From NCBI GenBank assembly GCA_046328715.1, contig JAXLWB010000013.1:159988-223987 (forward strand): 64,000 bases of DNA, written 5' to 3'. The position numbers and the translations under genes are program-made. Positions 19,870-29,500 of the stretch are shown here, in pieces. The notes beneath the pieces are model-generated. The model was not told the DNA's origin. It worked only from the letters and a program-made list of their open reading frames with translations, and ran no database searches. This DNA is from JAXLWB01 sp046328715 (GTDB lineage: Bacteria; Chloroflexota; Anaerolineae; Caldilineales; Caldilineaceae). Within the stretch, counting starts at the first letter, position 1; each line of letters begins with the position of its first letter.

Positions 19870-19875
19870 ATTATA
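19870..19875 (-). promoter_or_regulatory. Candidate -10 box implying a leaderless ABC-exporter transcript
   Basis: A perfect TATAAT on the minus strand ends seven bases before the ATG at 19862, which places the transcription start at the start codon. No good -35 was found at 16-18 bp spacing (TGCCAC is closest), so support is only moderate. Confidence 0.4.
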
Positions 19876-19978
19876 CTCGTTTTGCATGAAAGTGGCAGGA
19901 GCGAACTGTCAATGATCAATCTTTGGGGTTACAATGCTGTTGTTCGCACACAGTTACATAAACAAAACCTGGAATCCA

Positions 19979-20899
19979 ATGACACCCATCACTCTACAAA
20001 AGCGCCAGCAGTTGCTTGAATTGATCGACCGATTGCTGAAACCCAACCCAGCCGTTGAAGCCGTGATCGGAATTGGCAGCATTGCCACGGGCAACATGCG
20101 TCCAGGTTCGGATATCGACGCCATTGTGCTGTTTCAACACTACGATCCCTACATCGTCCCGGCGGAATTCATCTGGATGCCAGAGGATAACTCATTCCAC
20201 AGCATCTTTAGCCGTGATCCCCAGGTGCAAGATCACGGTTGGCAATTCGATTTTGCGCGCAGGGTGCTTGACGAATGGCGTGATCCAACACGCCATTGGC
20301 TAGAAGGCGAACGGGCAGAACTCAGCGAAAGTTGGCTTGCCTTTGACCGCCACAACAATGTTGCACCGATAATCCAAGAGCGAACCCTTTTCAGCGATTC
20401 ACTGCGCCAGCAGCGACTGGATGAATCGTTAATCTGGCTCGATCAGCATTTGAAATGGGCAGGCGATCCACAGGAGATTTGGGACAGTTTGGGCGCAACT
20501 GTGGCCCAGGATCGATTACATGCTGCCTATGATTACTGGGTACAAGCGCTCTTCGCCTACAACCGCCGCTGGCGACCTTGGCGCAATCGTGAAATGTCCT
20601 ATCTTAAGCGTTTACCGTGGTTGCCAGAACATTTTGACCAACTTATTTTTACCGCACTCAATGCACCTTCGCACGAATACAGTGGTTATCTGGCACGTTT
20701 TCAAGCATTGGAGGAGCTCTTTGCCGATCTCTTGGCGCGTCTGATTCAAGATGGCGATTATGGAAAAGACGATCCGGTGAGCGAGGCATTCATTCGCCGG
20801 AACAATGAACCAGGTCGTGCTTGGAATATGGATGAATGGAATCAACACCATTCTATATTGGCGATTCAAAATAAAAAGGATTTCAATGAAATCGCTTGA
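19979..20899 (+). CDS. Nucleotidyltransferase-fold protein
   Basis: 306 residues from the ATG at 19979; an in-frame ATG at 19934 would add 15 residues. The N-terminus has the polymerase-beta-like nucleotidyltransferase signature: a GIGSIATG helix start, then PGSDIDAIV giving the GS...DxD metal site. The remaining ~230 residues are helical and resemble the C-terminal domains of aminoglycoside-type nucleotidyltransferases, without a strong match to a resistance enzyme. It may transfer AMP or another nucleotide to a small molecule or protein. It diverges from the ABC exporter, whose start is 117 bp away, so the two may share regulation. The substrate is unknown. Confidence 0.72.
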   Translation: MTPITLQKRQQLLELIDRLLKPNPAVEAVIGIGSIATGNMRPGSDIDAIVLFQHYDPYIVPAEFIWMPEDNSFHSIFSRDPQVQDHGWQFDFARRVLDEWRDPTRHWLEGERAELSESWLAFDRHNNVAPIIQERTLFSDSLRQQRLDESLIWLDQHLKWAGDPQEIWDSLGATVAQDRLHAAYDYWVQALFAYNRRWRPWRNREMSYLKRLPWLPEHFDQLIFTALNAPSHEYSGYLARFQALEELFADLLARLIQDGDYGKDDPVSEAFIRRNNEPGRAWNMDEWNQHHSILAIQNKKDFNEIA

Positions 20900-20987
20900 G
20901 CCACTGCAAAAGACATTGTAATCAGGCTATTGATGTATGCAATAGTGATAGGTATATCTAGAATTAGGTATACCAGATCTGCGCCGG

Positions 20988-21017
20988 TTGACAACTAATT
21001 GTAACGACGAGTACAAT
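20988..21017 (+). promoter_or_regulatory. Sigma-70-type promoter of the sugar ABC importer operon
   Basis: TTGACA at 20988-20993 and TACAAT at 21012-21017 with an 18-bp spacer, 110 bp before the binding-protein start. This is the best consensus promoter noticed in the window. Confidence 0.65.
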
Positions 21018-21042
21018 ACAGTTGCACCTGATTCTCTCCATT

Positions 21043-21064
21043 GAGAATGAGACTCATCATTCTC
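21043..21064 (+). promoter_or_regulatory. Leader hairpin or operator before the ABC binding-protein gene
   Basis: GAGAATGA and TCATTCTC form a perfect 8-bp stem around GACTCA. A competing outer pair, CACCTGA (21025-21031) with TCAGGTG (21063-21069), overlaps it. It lies just downstream of the predicted promoter, where a sugar-responsive repressor would bind; an RNA role is also possible. Confidence 0.45.
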
Positions 21065-21127
21065 AGGTGTACAAGCTTCCATGAATTCAGCATTTCACAA
21101 TCGAATCATTCGTAAAGGAGGGCTTTC

Positions 21128-22522
21128 ATGAAGAAGGGAAACAAGCCGGTTTTTGCTATCCTAAGCATGTGGGTCGCAATCGCCTTGGTCGTTGGCTGTG
21201 CTGCGCCACAAACTGCAGCGCCTGCCGCCGGTGACCAACAGGCTGCCGCTGCTGGTGGTGAAAAGACCAAAATTACCTGGTGGTCAGAGGCTGGCACCGA
21301 GCAGAAATACCGTGATCTGATCCAAAAGGAGTTTATTGATACATTTAACGCCGCTCATCCAGATATCGAGTTGAACTTTGTCTGGCAGGAGCAGTTGGAT
21401 GATGTGTTGCGCACGGCGATTCAGGGCGGCGCTGCACCGGATATTATCCAAACGCCTGGACCTTCCTTTGTGCTAGAATATGTCAATGCTGGTCACATTG
21501 CCAGTTTGGATGATTTCGCTGTCAAATATGGTTGGAAAGATAAGCTGCTGGGCTGGGCCTACGATTCCGGCACGTTGCAGGGCAAACTCTATAGCCTGCC
21601 TTTGACCTATGAATCGATGGTACTCTACTATAACAAGACCTTGTTCAAGGAGAAGGGCTGGGAAGCTCCCAAAAGTGAAGCTGATCTTGAAAAGATCTGC
21701 GAGGCTGCCACCAAGGAAGATATCGTCTGCTTCTCGCACTCCAACCAATATTGGAAAGGCGTCAATGAATGGATGGTAGGCGTCTGGTATAACAACTACA
21801 CGGGAGCCGACCACGTCTACGCTGCCTTGCAGGGCAATGAAAAATGGACCGATGACAAATTTGTCGGTGCCATCGATCAACTGAAGTCTTACGTCGATAA
21901 AGGTTGGTTCAGCGGCAGCCTGGACAAATACTTTACCCTCTCGCACGATGACATTTGGAATGCGCTCTGTGACAAAAAGGCGGCGATGAACATCGAAGGT
22001 ACCTGGGCTTTTCAAGATGCGCCCAACTTCTGCAAAGATGATTGGGATTGGGTGTCGATTCCATCCTTGCGTGAAGGTGTCAATCCAGGCTACGTGCTGG
22101 CCATCGGCTCGACCATTTCCCTTAACGCCAAGACTGCCAACCCAGATGCCGCCGCCGCCGTGCTTGATTGGGTCGTCAATGACCGTGCTCGCGCCGCCAA
22201 GATCATTGAAGGTTTCAATTTCGGCGAATGGAATGTGCCGCTCCATTATGAAGCCAACGACTTTTCCGCCAATGTGGATGAACGCTTCACACGCTTTGTC
22301 TCCGATTTTGCTAAGGTAACGGGCGAAGGCAACTTCGGCTATACTACCTGGACCTTCTGGCCGGCCAAGACCGATCAATATATCATCAAAGAGCTGGACT
22401 CTGTCTTGACAGGCGATATTACTTCCGTGGACTATCAGAACGAGCAACAGAAGCTCTTTGATGAGGAGAAGGCTGACAATAAAGTGCCGCCATCACCTCC
22501 AACCAAGTCGACGTCAAAGTAG
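21128..22522 (+). CDS. Sugar ABC transporter substrate-binding lipoprotein
   Basis: 464 residues. A lipobox (LVVGC, C24) followed by an Ala/Pro/Gln linker anchors it to the membrane. The mature part is a family-1 (MalE/UgpB-type) solute-binding protein: KITWWSEAG, FNAAHPDIELNFVW, GGAAPDIIQTPG, LYSLPLTYESMVLYYNKTLF and a late MNIEGTWAF region. These bind oligosaccharides or other polyols and deliver them to MalF/MalG-type permeases, which follow. The start has AAGGAGGG six bases before the ATG, the strongest ribosome site in the operon. The ATPase (MalK/MsmX type) is not in the window and must be encoded elsewhere. The sugar is unknown. Confidence 0.95.
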   Translation: MKKGNKPVFAILSMWVAIALVVGCAAPQTAAPAAGDQQAAAAGGEKTKITWWSEAGTEQKYRDLIQKEFIDTFNAAHPDIELNFVWQEQLDDVLRTAIQGGAAPDIIQTPGPSFVLEYVNAGHIASLDDFAVKYGWKDKLLGWAYDSGTLQGKLYSLPLTYESMVLYYNKTLFKEKGWEAPKSEADLEKICEAATKEDIVCFSHSNQYWKGVNEWMVGVWYNNYTGADHVYAALQGNEKWTDDKFVGAIDQLKSYVDKGWFSGSLDKYFTLSHDDIWNALCDKKAAMNIEGTWAFQDAPNFCKDDWDWVSIPSLREGVNPGYVLAIGSTISLNAKTANPDAAAAVLDWVVNDRARAAKIIEGFNFGEWNVPLHYEANDFSANVDERFTRFVSDFAKVTGEGNFGYTTWTFWPAKTDQYIIKELDSVLTGDITSVDYQNEQQKLFDEEKADNKVPPSPPTKSTSK

Positions 22523-22527
22523 TCTTG

Positions 22528-22590
22528 AATTGCGAGTGGCGAATTGTGAATGGCGAGTAAATCTGCTATTTGCAATTCGCAATTCAAACG
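22528..22590. repeat. GAATTGCGA-type inverted stuttering repeat
   Basis: GAATTGCGAGTGGCGAATTG... on the left answers GCAATTCGCAATTC on the right, in the gap between binding protein and first permease. It may act as an mRNA hairpin that lets the binding protein be made in excess over the permeases, as in other sugar ABC operons (inference). Confidence 0.55.
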
Positions 22591-22599
22591 AGAATATTT

Positions 22600-23529
22600 A
22601 TGAGCGCAACCCTGGCGGAATCAGCGAAAACGGGTGGGATCCCAAAGCGTAGCACGGTACATTGGCGCAAACTTTTGTTGCCCTGGTTGTTTATGGCACC
22701 GCTGCTCATCCTCAATGTGATTGTCATCCTGGGGCCGTCACTCGCCAGTATCGGCTATGCTTTTACCGAATGGTCGGGCATTGGGCCGGCCAAGTTTGTT
22801 GGATTGGCAAACTTTCAGCGTATGTTCGGCGACCGGGTCTTTCGCATCGCTTTTGTCAATAACATCAAGTGGACGCTGATCTTTCTAACGGTACCGATTG
22901 CCTTGGGGCTATTAGGGGCCTCACTCCTCTCCCAGATCAAGCGCTTTCAGTTTCTCTTCCGGGTAATCTACTTTATCCCTTATGTGCTGGCGAGCATTGT
23001 TGTGGCTCAAATCTGGCGTTACATTCTACACCCGAACATCGGGCTTGGTCCTTGGCTAGAGAGCAATTACGGCTGGGGCTGGGCCAATATCAGCTTTTTT
23101 GGTGACCGCAGCGTGGTGCTCTATTCGATTGCCTTTGTCGATAATTGGCATTGGTGGGGCTTCCTAGTTGTGCTCTACCTGGCAGCGATGCAGGCAGTTG
23201 ACATGGAGCTTTACGAATGTGCTCGTCTGGAGGGCGCTACCCGCTGGCAGGAGTTTCGTTACGTCACCTTGCCTGGCATTCGACCCACGTTGGTCTTCAC
23301 TTTGCTGATGACTGTGATCTGGTCGATGCTTGTCTTTGACTACATTTATCAATTGACCCAGGGTGGACCTGCCCATGCCTCGGAGGTGTTGGCAACCGAA
23401 GTCTACAATGCCGCCTTTGCCCGCTTTGAAGTAGGCTACGCCGCCTCGATTGGCGTCAGCATGAGCGTGATCTGTGGCTGCGTAATCCTGGGTTTTGTCT
23501 TTCTGCGCCGACGTGGGTGGGAGGTTTAG
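22600..23529 (+). CDS. Sugar ABC transporter permease (MalF/UgpA type)
   Basis: 309 residues from the ATG at 22600; the frame upstream of it is repeat sequence. Six membrane segments with the MalF-type N-terminal region (WLFMAPLLILNVIVILGPSLASIGYAF), FVGLANFQRMF, and the EAA loop (ELYECARLEGATRWQEFRYVTLPGIRPT) that docks to the ATPase. It should form the translocation pore with the MalG-type permease, whose gene begins three bases after this one. Substrate as for the binding protein. Confidence 0.95.
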   Translation: MSATLAESAKTGGIPKRSTVHWRKLLLPWLFMAPLLILNVIVILGPSLASIGYAFTEWSGIGPAKFVGLANFQRMFGDRVFRIAFVNNIKWTLIFLTVPIALGLLGASLLSQIKRFQFLFRVIYFIPYVLASIVVAQIWRYILHPNIGLGPWLESNYGWGWANISFFGDRSVVLYSIAFVDNWHWWGFLVVLYLAAMQAVDMELYECARLEGATRWQEFRYVTLPGIRPTLVFTLLMTVIWSMLVFDYIYQLTQGGPAHASEVLATEVYNAAFARFEVGYAASIGVSMSVICGCVILGFVFLRRRGWEV

Positions 23530-23532
23530 GAC

Positions 23533-24369
23533 ATGTTTTCTAATTCCAAACGAACCCCTTCCCTTGCTTTTAACTACCTCGTCCTGACACTGCTGGCGAT
23601 TTTTGTGCTGGGGCCTTTGTTGCTGCTTCTAATCAACTCGTTCAAAGATACGAAGGAATTTACGCGTAATCCCTTTGGATTACCGAGCGTGTGGCGTTGG
23701 CAGAATTACCCGGACGCCTGGATCCAGGGTAACTATGCCTTGACCGTGCGTAACAGTGCCTTTATCACGGTGCTCACAGTGGCAGGGGTGATCGTGATCG
23801 CAGGACTGGCGGCCTACTCCTTGGCACGGCTCAACCCGAAGGGCGCAGATGCATTGGCCTTTTATCTGGTCGTCGGCACCTCGATCCCGGCGCAGTTGTT
23901 TATGGTTCCCCTCTTTTTTCTGTGGACCAAACTGGGGCTAACCGACACGCTGATTGGTCTGATCATTATCTATTGGGCCACTTCCTCGCCCTTTGCAACC
24001 TTTTTGCTGCGATCATTCATGATCTCGATCCCGCGTGACTTTGACGAGGCGGCGCGTATTGATGGGGCAACTGAATGGCAGGTCTTCTGGCGCGTCATTG
24101 TGCCAATCTGCTGGCCCGGCTTTCTGACCTGCGCTTTGGTCGCTGGTCTGGGTGCCTGGAATGAATTTCTCTTTGCTGTCACCTTCCTCCATCAGCCCGA
24201 ACTGAAACCCGTCTCTACCAGCCTCTTTGCCTTTATGTCGCGCTATGGTCGCGATTGGGGATTGATCAACGCCGCAACCGTCATCATGATTCTCCCTGTG
24301 GTGACACTCTTTCTGCTCTTACAGCGGCAATTCATTCAGGGGCTGACACAAGGTGGGTTGAAAGCGTAA
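23533..24369 (+). CDS. Sugar ABC transporter permease (MalG/UgpE type)
   Basis: 278 residues, six membrane segments. FTRNPFGLPSVWRWQNYPDAW and the EAA loop FDEAARIDGATEWQVFWRV followed by PICWPGFLTCALVAGLGAWNEFLFA are typical of MalG-type permeases. It starts three bases after the MalF-type gene, so coupling is certain in practice. The next gene starts 18 nt after its stop. Confidence 0.95.
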   Translation: MFSNSKRTPSLAFNYLVLTLLAIFVLGPLLLLLINSFKDTKEFTRNPFGLPSVWRWQNYPDAWIQGNYALTVRNSAFITVLTVAGVIVIAGLAAYSLARLNPKGADALAFYLVVGTSIPAQLFMVPLFFLWTKLGLTDTLIGLIIIYWATSSPFATFLLRSFMISIPRDFDEAARIDGATEWQVFWRVIVPICWPGFLTCALVAGLGAWNEFLFAVTFLHQPELKPVSTSLFAFMSRYGRDWGLINAATVIMILPVVTLFLLLQRQFIQGLTQGGLKA

Positions 24370-24387
24370 TTTGAAGTAAGGAAACCT

Positions 24388-26520
24388 ATGCAACTACCTC
24401 AAGACTATTTCGAACGCGTCTATGCAGGCGTGCTTGGCAAAATTATCGGTGTCTATCTTGGTCGGCCCTTTGAGGGTTGGTGGTACGACAAGATCATGGC
24501 CGACCTGGGCGAGATTTGGTATTACCAACACGAGCGACGTGACAAAGGTCTGCGCGATAACATCCTGATCGTCACTGATGATGACATCAGTGGCACCTTT
24601 ACCTTTCTGCGCGCTCTAGAGGATTACGGACTTTCCCCCAATCTGACAGCCGAGCAGATCGGGCAGAGCTGGCTCAATTACATCATTGAGCGACGCACGA
24701 TCCTCTGGTGGGGTGGTATGGGTAACTCGACTGAACATACCGCTTTCCTGCGCCTGAAAAATGGCATCCCTGCCCCACGCAGCGGCTCGATTGCACTCAA
24801 CGGCAAGGTCGTGGCCGAGCAGATCGGTTCGCAGATCTTCATTGATGGCTGGGCGATGGTTTCGCCGGGCGACCCGGCGCAAGCTGCCGATCTGGCCAGA
24901 CGTGCCGCCTCGGTCAGCCACGATGGCGAGGCAATCTACGGCGCACAGGTGATTGCGGCGATGGAGGCGGCTGCCTTTGTCGAGCGCGATCTCAACAAGT
25001 TGATCGACATCGGGGTCAGCTTTATTCCTAAAGATAGCATTATCTACCGCATGATCAGCGACATTCGTGAGTGGCGCGAGGAGTTTGGAGATCAGTGGCG
25101 CAGCAGCCGCGAGCAACTGGAGAAGTATTACGGTTACGACACCTACGGCGGCAACTGTCACATGGTGCCCAACCACGGTGTCATCCTGATGTCACTGCTG
25201 CATGGCGACGATGATTTCCAGAAGTCGCTGATGATTGCCAATACTGCTGGCTGGGATACCGACTGCAATTCGGGCAACGTCGGCTGTCTGCTGGGCATCA
25301 AGAATGGGCTGCAAGGTATCGACGCTGGCCCCGATTGGCGCGGCCCCGTGGCAGATCGACTCTATCTCGCCACTGCCGAAGGCGGACGGGCGATCACCGA
25401 TGCAGTGCAAGTCACACAGTGGGTGACCAATCTTGGGCGGTCCTTGGCGGGTGAAGCGCCGTTGAACCCTAAGGATGGCGCACGATACCACTTTGAATTG
25501 CCCGGTTCCGTGCAAGGTTTTATGGTAGAAGCAAGCCACGAAAGCGCTGAAACCTCGTTGGAAAATGGTATCGGCTATAGTCACACTGGTAGCCGCAGCC
25601 TAGCAATTCGCTATCAGCATCTCGCCCCAGGACGGTACAGCCGAGTGGCGACGGCGACCTTTACGCCGCCCGAGGCGGTCAACATGAAGGGCTATGAACT
25701 ACACGCCTCGCCCACGCTCTACCCAGGGCAGACAGTGCGTACCCGCCTGACCGCCCATTCAGGCAACGGCTGTGGCGTAACGGTGCAGCTTTACATCCGG
25801 TGTTATGGTGCCCAGGACCAATTGGAACGGGTCTATGGTCCCGAAACGGTGATCGGACCAGCCGACCACAATACGTTGCAATGGCGCATTCCCGAAACTG
25901 GCGGGCGACCCATCGCCGAGATCGGCCTGGAACTCCGCACCAACAGCCGCGCCGATGGTACTCTCTTTCTCGACTATCTCACCTGGGAAGGGGGAGCGGA
26001 ATGTACCTTCACCGACCCCGAAGATGGCGGCCAGATGTGGCGACGGGCCTGGGTCAACGGCATCGACCAATTCGACTTCCGCTGGGCCGAACCATACCGC
26101 CTCTGTCAGAACAGCGGACGCGGCTTGTTGATGACTGGCACCCGTGACTGGCGCAATTACCGCGCCATTAGCACCTTGACCCCACACTTGGTCACTGCGA
26201 CTGGGGTGGCGGTGCATGTGCAAGGCATGCGTCGCTACTATGCCTTGCTTTTGGCGCAGAGTGAAGGCAAACCAGTAGCTCGCCTGGTCAAAGTGCTGCA
26301 CGATGAAACGGTTCTCGCCGAAGCTGCCTTTGATTGGAGCTTTGGCACAAGCTACGAATTGAGTCTGCAAGTCAATGGCAACCACCTGCAAGGCTTCGTC
26401 AACGGCAAGTTGCTTCTGGATGTCAACGATGAGGAACCGACCTTGCGCAGCGGCGGCATTGCCTTGATCTGCGAAGAGGGAAGAGTGGGAACGAGCGCAG
26501 TACAAATTGTTCCAGCGTGA
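24388..26520 (+). CDS. ADP-ribosylglycohydrolase-fold enzyme with C-terminal beta-sandwich domains
   Basis: 710 residues. Residues 1-~360 are an ADP-ribosylglycohydrolase (ARH/DraG) fold. The first metal site is TDDDISGT (63-70) and the second is ANTAGWDTDCNSGNVG (284-299), matching the paired Mg-binding motifs of the family. Residues ~365-710 look like one or two beta-sandwich modules (galactose-binding or concanavalin type), with strings such as AVHVQGMRRYYALLLAQ and LSLQVNGNHLQGFVNGKLLLDV, the latter LamG-like. There is no signal peptide, so it is cytoplasmic. It is last in the sugar ABC operon, 18 nt after the permease gene. The family splits N-glycosidic ADP-ribose bonds, but this context suggests an imported glycoside or nucleoside-like compound as substrate (inference). 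Confidence 0.88.
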   Translation: MQLPQDYFERVYAGVLGKIIGVYLGRPFEGWWYDKIMADLGEIWYYQHERRDKGLRDNILIVTDDDISGTFTFLRALEDYGLSPNLTAEQIGQSWLNYIIERRTILWWGGMGNSTEHTAFLRLKNGIPAPRSGSIALNGKVVAEQIGSQIFIDGWAMVSPGDPAQAADLARRAASVSHDGEAIYGAQVIAAMEAAAFVERDLNKLIDIGVSFIPKDSIIYRMISDIREWREEFGDQWRSSREQLEKYYGYDTYGGNCHMVPNHGVILMSLLHGDDDFQKSLMIANTAGWDTDCNSGNVGCLLGIKNGLQGIDAGPDWRGPVADRLYLATAEGGRAITDAVQVTQWVTNLGRSLAGEAPLNPKDGARYHFELPGSVQGFMVEASHESAETSLENGIGYSHTGSRSLAIRYQHLAPGRYSRVATATFTPPEAVNMKGYELHASPTLYPGQTVRTRLTAHSGNGCGVTVQLYIRCYGAQDQLERVYGPETVIGPADHNTLQWRIPETGGRPIAEIGLELRTNSRADGTLFLDYLTWEGGAECTFTDPEDGGQMWRRAWVNGIDQFDFRWAEPYRLCQNSGRGLLMTGTRDWRNYRAISTLTPHLVTATGVAVHVQGMRRYYALLLAQSEGKPVARLVKVLHDETVLAEAAFDWSFGTSYELSLQVNGNHLQGFVNGKLLLDVNDEEPTLRSGGIALICEEGRVGTSAVQIVPA

Positions 26521-26580
26521 TTCAGAGCGGTTAGCGTTAGCGTACGAGTCTACCGTACGCTAACGCTAACCGCTCTGAAT
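26520..26580. terminator. 27-bp perfect inverted repeat filling the convergent gap
   Basis: Arms 26520-26546 and 26554-26580 are perfect 27-bp complements around a 7-nt loop (AGTCTAC). They fill the space between the stop codons of the two convergent genes and touch both. The arms include the direct repeat GTTAGCGTTAGCG. No U-run is present, so it could work as a bidirectional stop or transcript-end stabiliser. Confidence 0.8.
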
Positions 26581-29500
26581 TATCTTGTCACCATTGGCAA
26601 GAAAAGCTGTTTGACCGCCCCGTTACTGTCCATATAATCCGGCATCCCGTCCTTGTTGCTGTCAGGGCAGGGGCTGCCGGTGGGACATTCTTCGTGGTCG
26701 GATAGGCCGTCGCCGTCGCTGTCGCCGCTAGTGGGGCCGTTGCTGGCCGGGTCGAGGTAGTTGGGAATGCCATCCTGGTCGAGGTCGCTTAAGCCTTCGT
26801 CGGTAAAGTCACGGCTGCCAATGGTGGGTAGACCATCATCATCATCGTCTGGGTCGAGGTAGTTGGGAAGGCCATCGCCGTCGGTATCCAGGCAGGGCCA
26901 ACTGGTTGGACATTCTGTCGCATCCTCCACGCTGTCGCCATCGCTGTCACCACTCTTCGGCCCCTGATCAGCCTTGTCCAGGTAGTCTGGAATGTGATCG
27001 CTATCCCCATCCTTACACGGAACCCCTGTAGCGCACTCCTGGCGGGTGAGGAGGTCATCGCCGTCGTCATCGGCGTCCAGCGCATTCATGAGTCCATCTT
27101 GGTCACTGTCTCGCTTGTTGGATTCGAGAAAGTCGGCGATGCCATCGTGATCGGCATCGGGCGGGGTCAAGACAATGCCGCCGTTGTCGCCGTCAACCAC
27201 GTTGGCCAGGCCGTCGCCATCGGTATCGATGGTGTTGTCGATTCTGCCATCTTGGTTGTTATCCAGTACTTTGTAGCCTGCCTCTTGAATATCCTTGATG
27301 CCATCTCCATCACTGTCCAGATCGAGATAATTGGGAACTGCATCGCCATCCTCATCCTGTCCACGTTCCAACATATCGGGCAAGCCATCATTGTCGGCAT
27401 CGCTATCCTGGCTGTTGGGCAGCGAATCATTGTCACTGTCCAGAATTGCACTCTCCAGATAGTTGGGAATGCCATCCTCATCACTGTCGGGGCAGGGCGT
27501 TGATGCTGGCAGACCATTCGGGCATTCGCTGTAGGTCGTCGAGCCATCGCCGTCGTCGTCGTTGTCCTCTTGATCGTTTGACCCGTCACCATCCGAGTCG
27601 AGCAGACGATTCTCCTGATGGTCGGGGATGCCGTCAAGATCGCTGTCTTGAATCGTGAGGGGTGTGCCACCTATGCTGGGGTCAATTGAATCGGGCAAAC
27701 CGTCGTGATCGCTGTCGGTTTGATTGTCGAGTAGCCCATCGTGATTGCTGTCCAAATCGTCGTGGCCAGCTTCGACAAGGTCATAAAGGCCATCGCCGTC
27801 GCTGTCCAGGTCGAGGAAGTCGGCAATGCCATTACTATCGCGATCTTGAAGCCCTTCATAGCGGTCGGTCAAGCCATCCCCATCCGAGTCTTTGTCGTGA
27901 TCGTTGGGAATCGTGTCATGATCTGGGTCGGCTGTGTTGGATTCGAGAGAATCAGGAATGCCGTCGCCATCGCCATCGGGACAGGGCGAACCAATAGGGC
28001 ACTCTGACTGAGTTGACAGGCCATCGCCATCGTCGTCGTCATCGAGGAAATTCGGGGTTCTGTCGAGATCGCTGTCGCCGGCACCTTCCGTTCGATCCGC
28101 AATGCCATCGCCATCGGCGTCGGTGTCCATATAGTCTGGTGTCTGGTCAGCATTGCGATCTGGGCAAGGCTGAGTGGGACATTCCACGCTATCTTGAATC
28201 CGATCCCCATCGCTGTCGCCCGAACCGGGACCGTTGGTGTCAGCGTCGAGGTAATCAGCGATGCCGTCTTGGTCAATGTCCAGCGGCTGAGTGCTTGGAT
28301 TCTGGTCGCCATCGCTGTTTTTATCTTCGTTGCTGGTCGTTTTGCCATCGCCGTCGTCGTCGCTGTCCATATAGTTGGGCGTGCCGTCCTGATCGGTGTC
28401 AAGGCAGGGTATGCCACCTGGACATTCAACCAGGTCAGTGATGCCATCGTGGTCGCTGTCGCCAGAGGCCGGACCACTGTCGGCTGGATCGAGGTAGGCT
28501 GGAATGCCGTCGCCATCGTGGTCGGGACAGTTGGTCAGCGTGGTGTTGCATTCTACAGTGTTAGGGATGCCATCACTGTCACTATCGGCAAACAGGGTGA
28601 CGACGATAAATGCGCTGGCTGAGCCGCCGTTGCCGTCCGCAATCGTGTAGGTAAAGGTTTCAACGCCGCTGAAATTGAGCGCAGGCGTGTAGGAGATGCT
28701 CGTGCCGCCATTGATAGCTGCATGGCCACCATGGTTTGGTGTTCCCAATTCGCTGATGAAGAGCGTCTCGCCAAGATCGGGAAGAAAGGAATCGTTGGCA
28801 AGTACATCGATGATCGTCGGTGTGTGATCATTCGGTGTCGTAGTGAGGGTAAGCGCGTCGGCCTTGGCCAGCGGTGGGTCGTTGCGGTTATTGACCGTAA
28901 TGGCAATGGCTGCGCTGGCACTGCCACCGTTGCCGTCGCTGATCGTGTAGGTAAAGGTCTCTCCGCCTGCGAAATTGGCAGCAGGCGTGTAGCGCAGCAA
29001 GTTACCTGCATTCGTGACAGTGCCGTGGGCGGGTATGCCAACTTGGGTGATGGTCAAAGAGTCATCTTCCAGGTCACTGTCATTGCTGAGAACTGGAAGC
29101 GCGTTGTTGAGACTATCTTCGTCAACCGTCACTTTATCGTCCCAAGCTGCAGGTGCATCATTAACATTGACGACTGTGATGGTAACAACCGCACTGGTCG
29201 AGCCACCGTTGCCATCGCTGACGGTGTAGGTTACGTTGTCTGTGCCAAAGAAGTTGGCTTTCGGCGTATAATGAAGCTGCTCACCCAAGTTGGTGATAGT
29301 ACCGTGATTGACTGATCCCACTGATGTAATGGTGAGCGGATCGTTTTCGAGATCGCTGTCATTGGCCAGGACAAGGATGGGATTGTTGCTGCTGTCTTCT
29401 TGGTACGAAACAGTATCGTCTGCCGCCACGGGTGGATCGTTGAGATTCAGGACCGTAACCTTGATCTTAGCGCTTGCCGTTCCGCCGTTGCTATCACCCA

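Noticed and set aside
26600..28600. Highly repetitive DNA that could suggest a repeat array or CRISPR
   Set aside because: It encodes Asp-rich thrombospondin type-3 repeats in one clean frame; unit lengths vary and there are no unique spacers.
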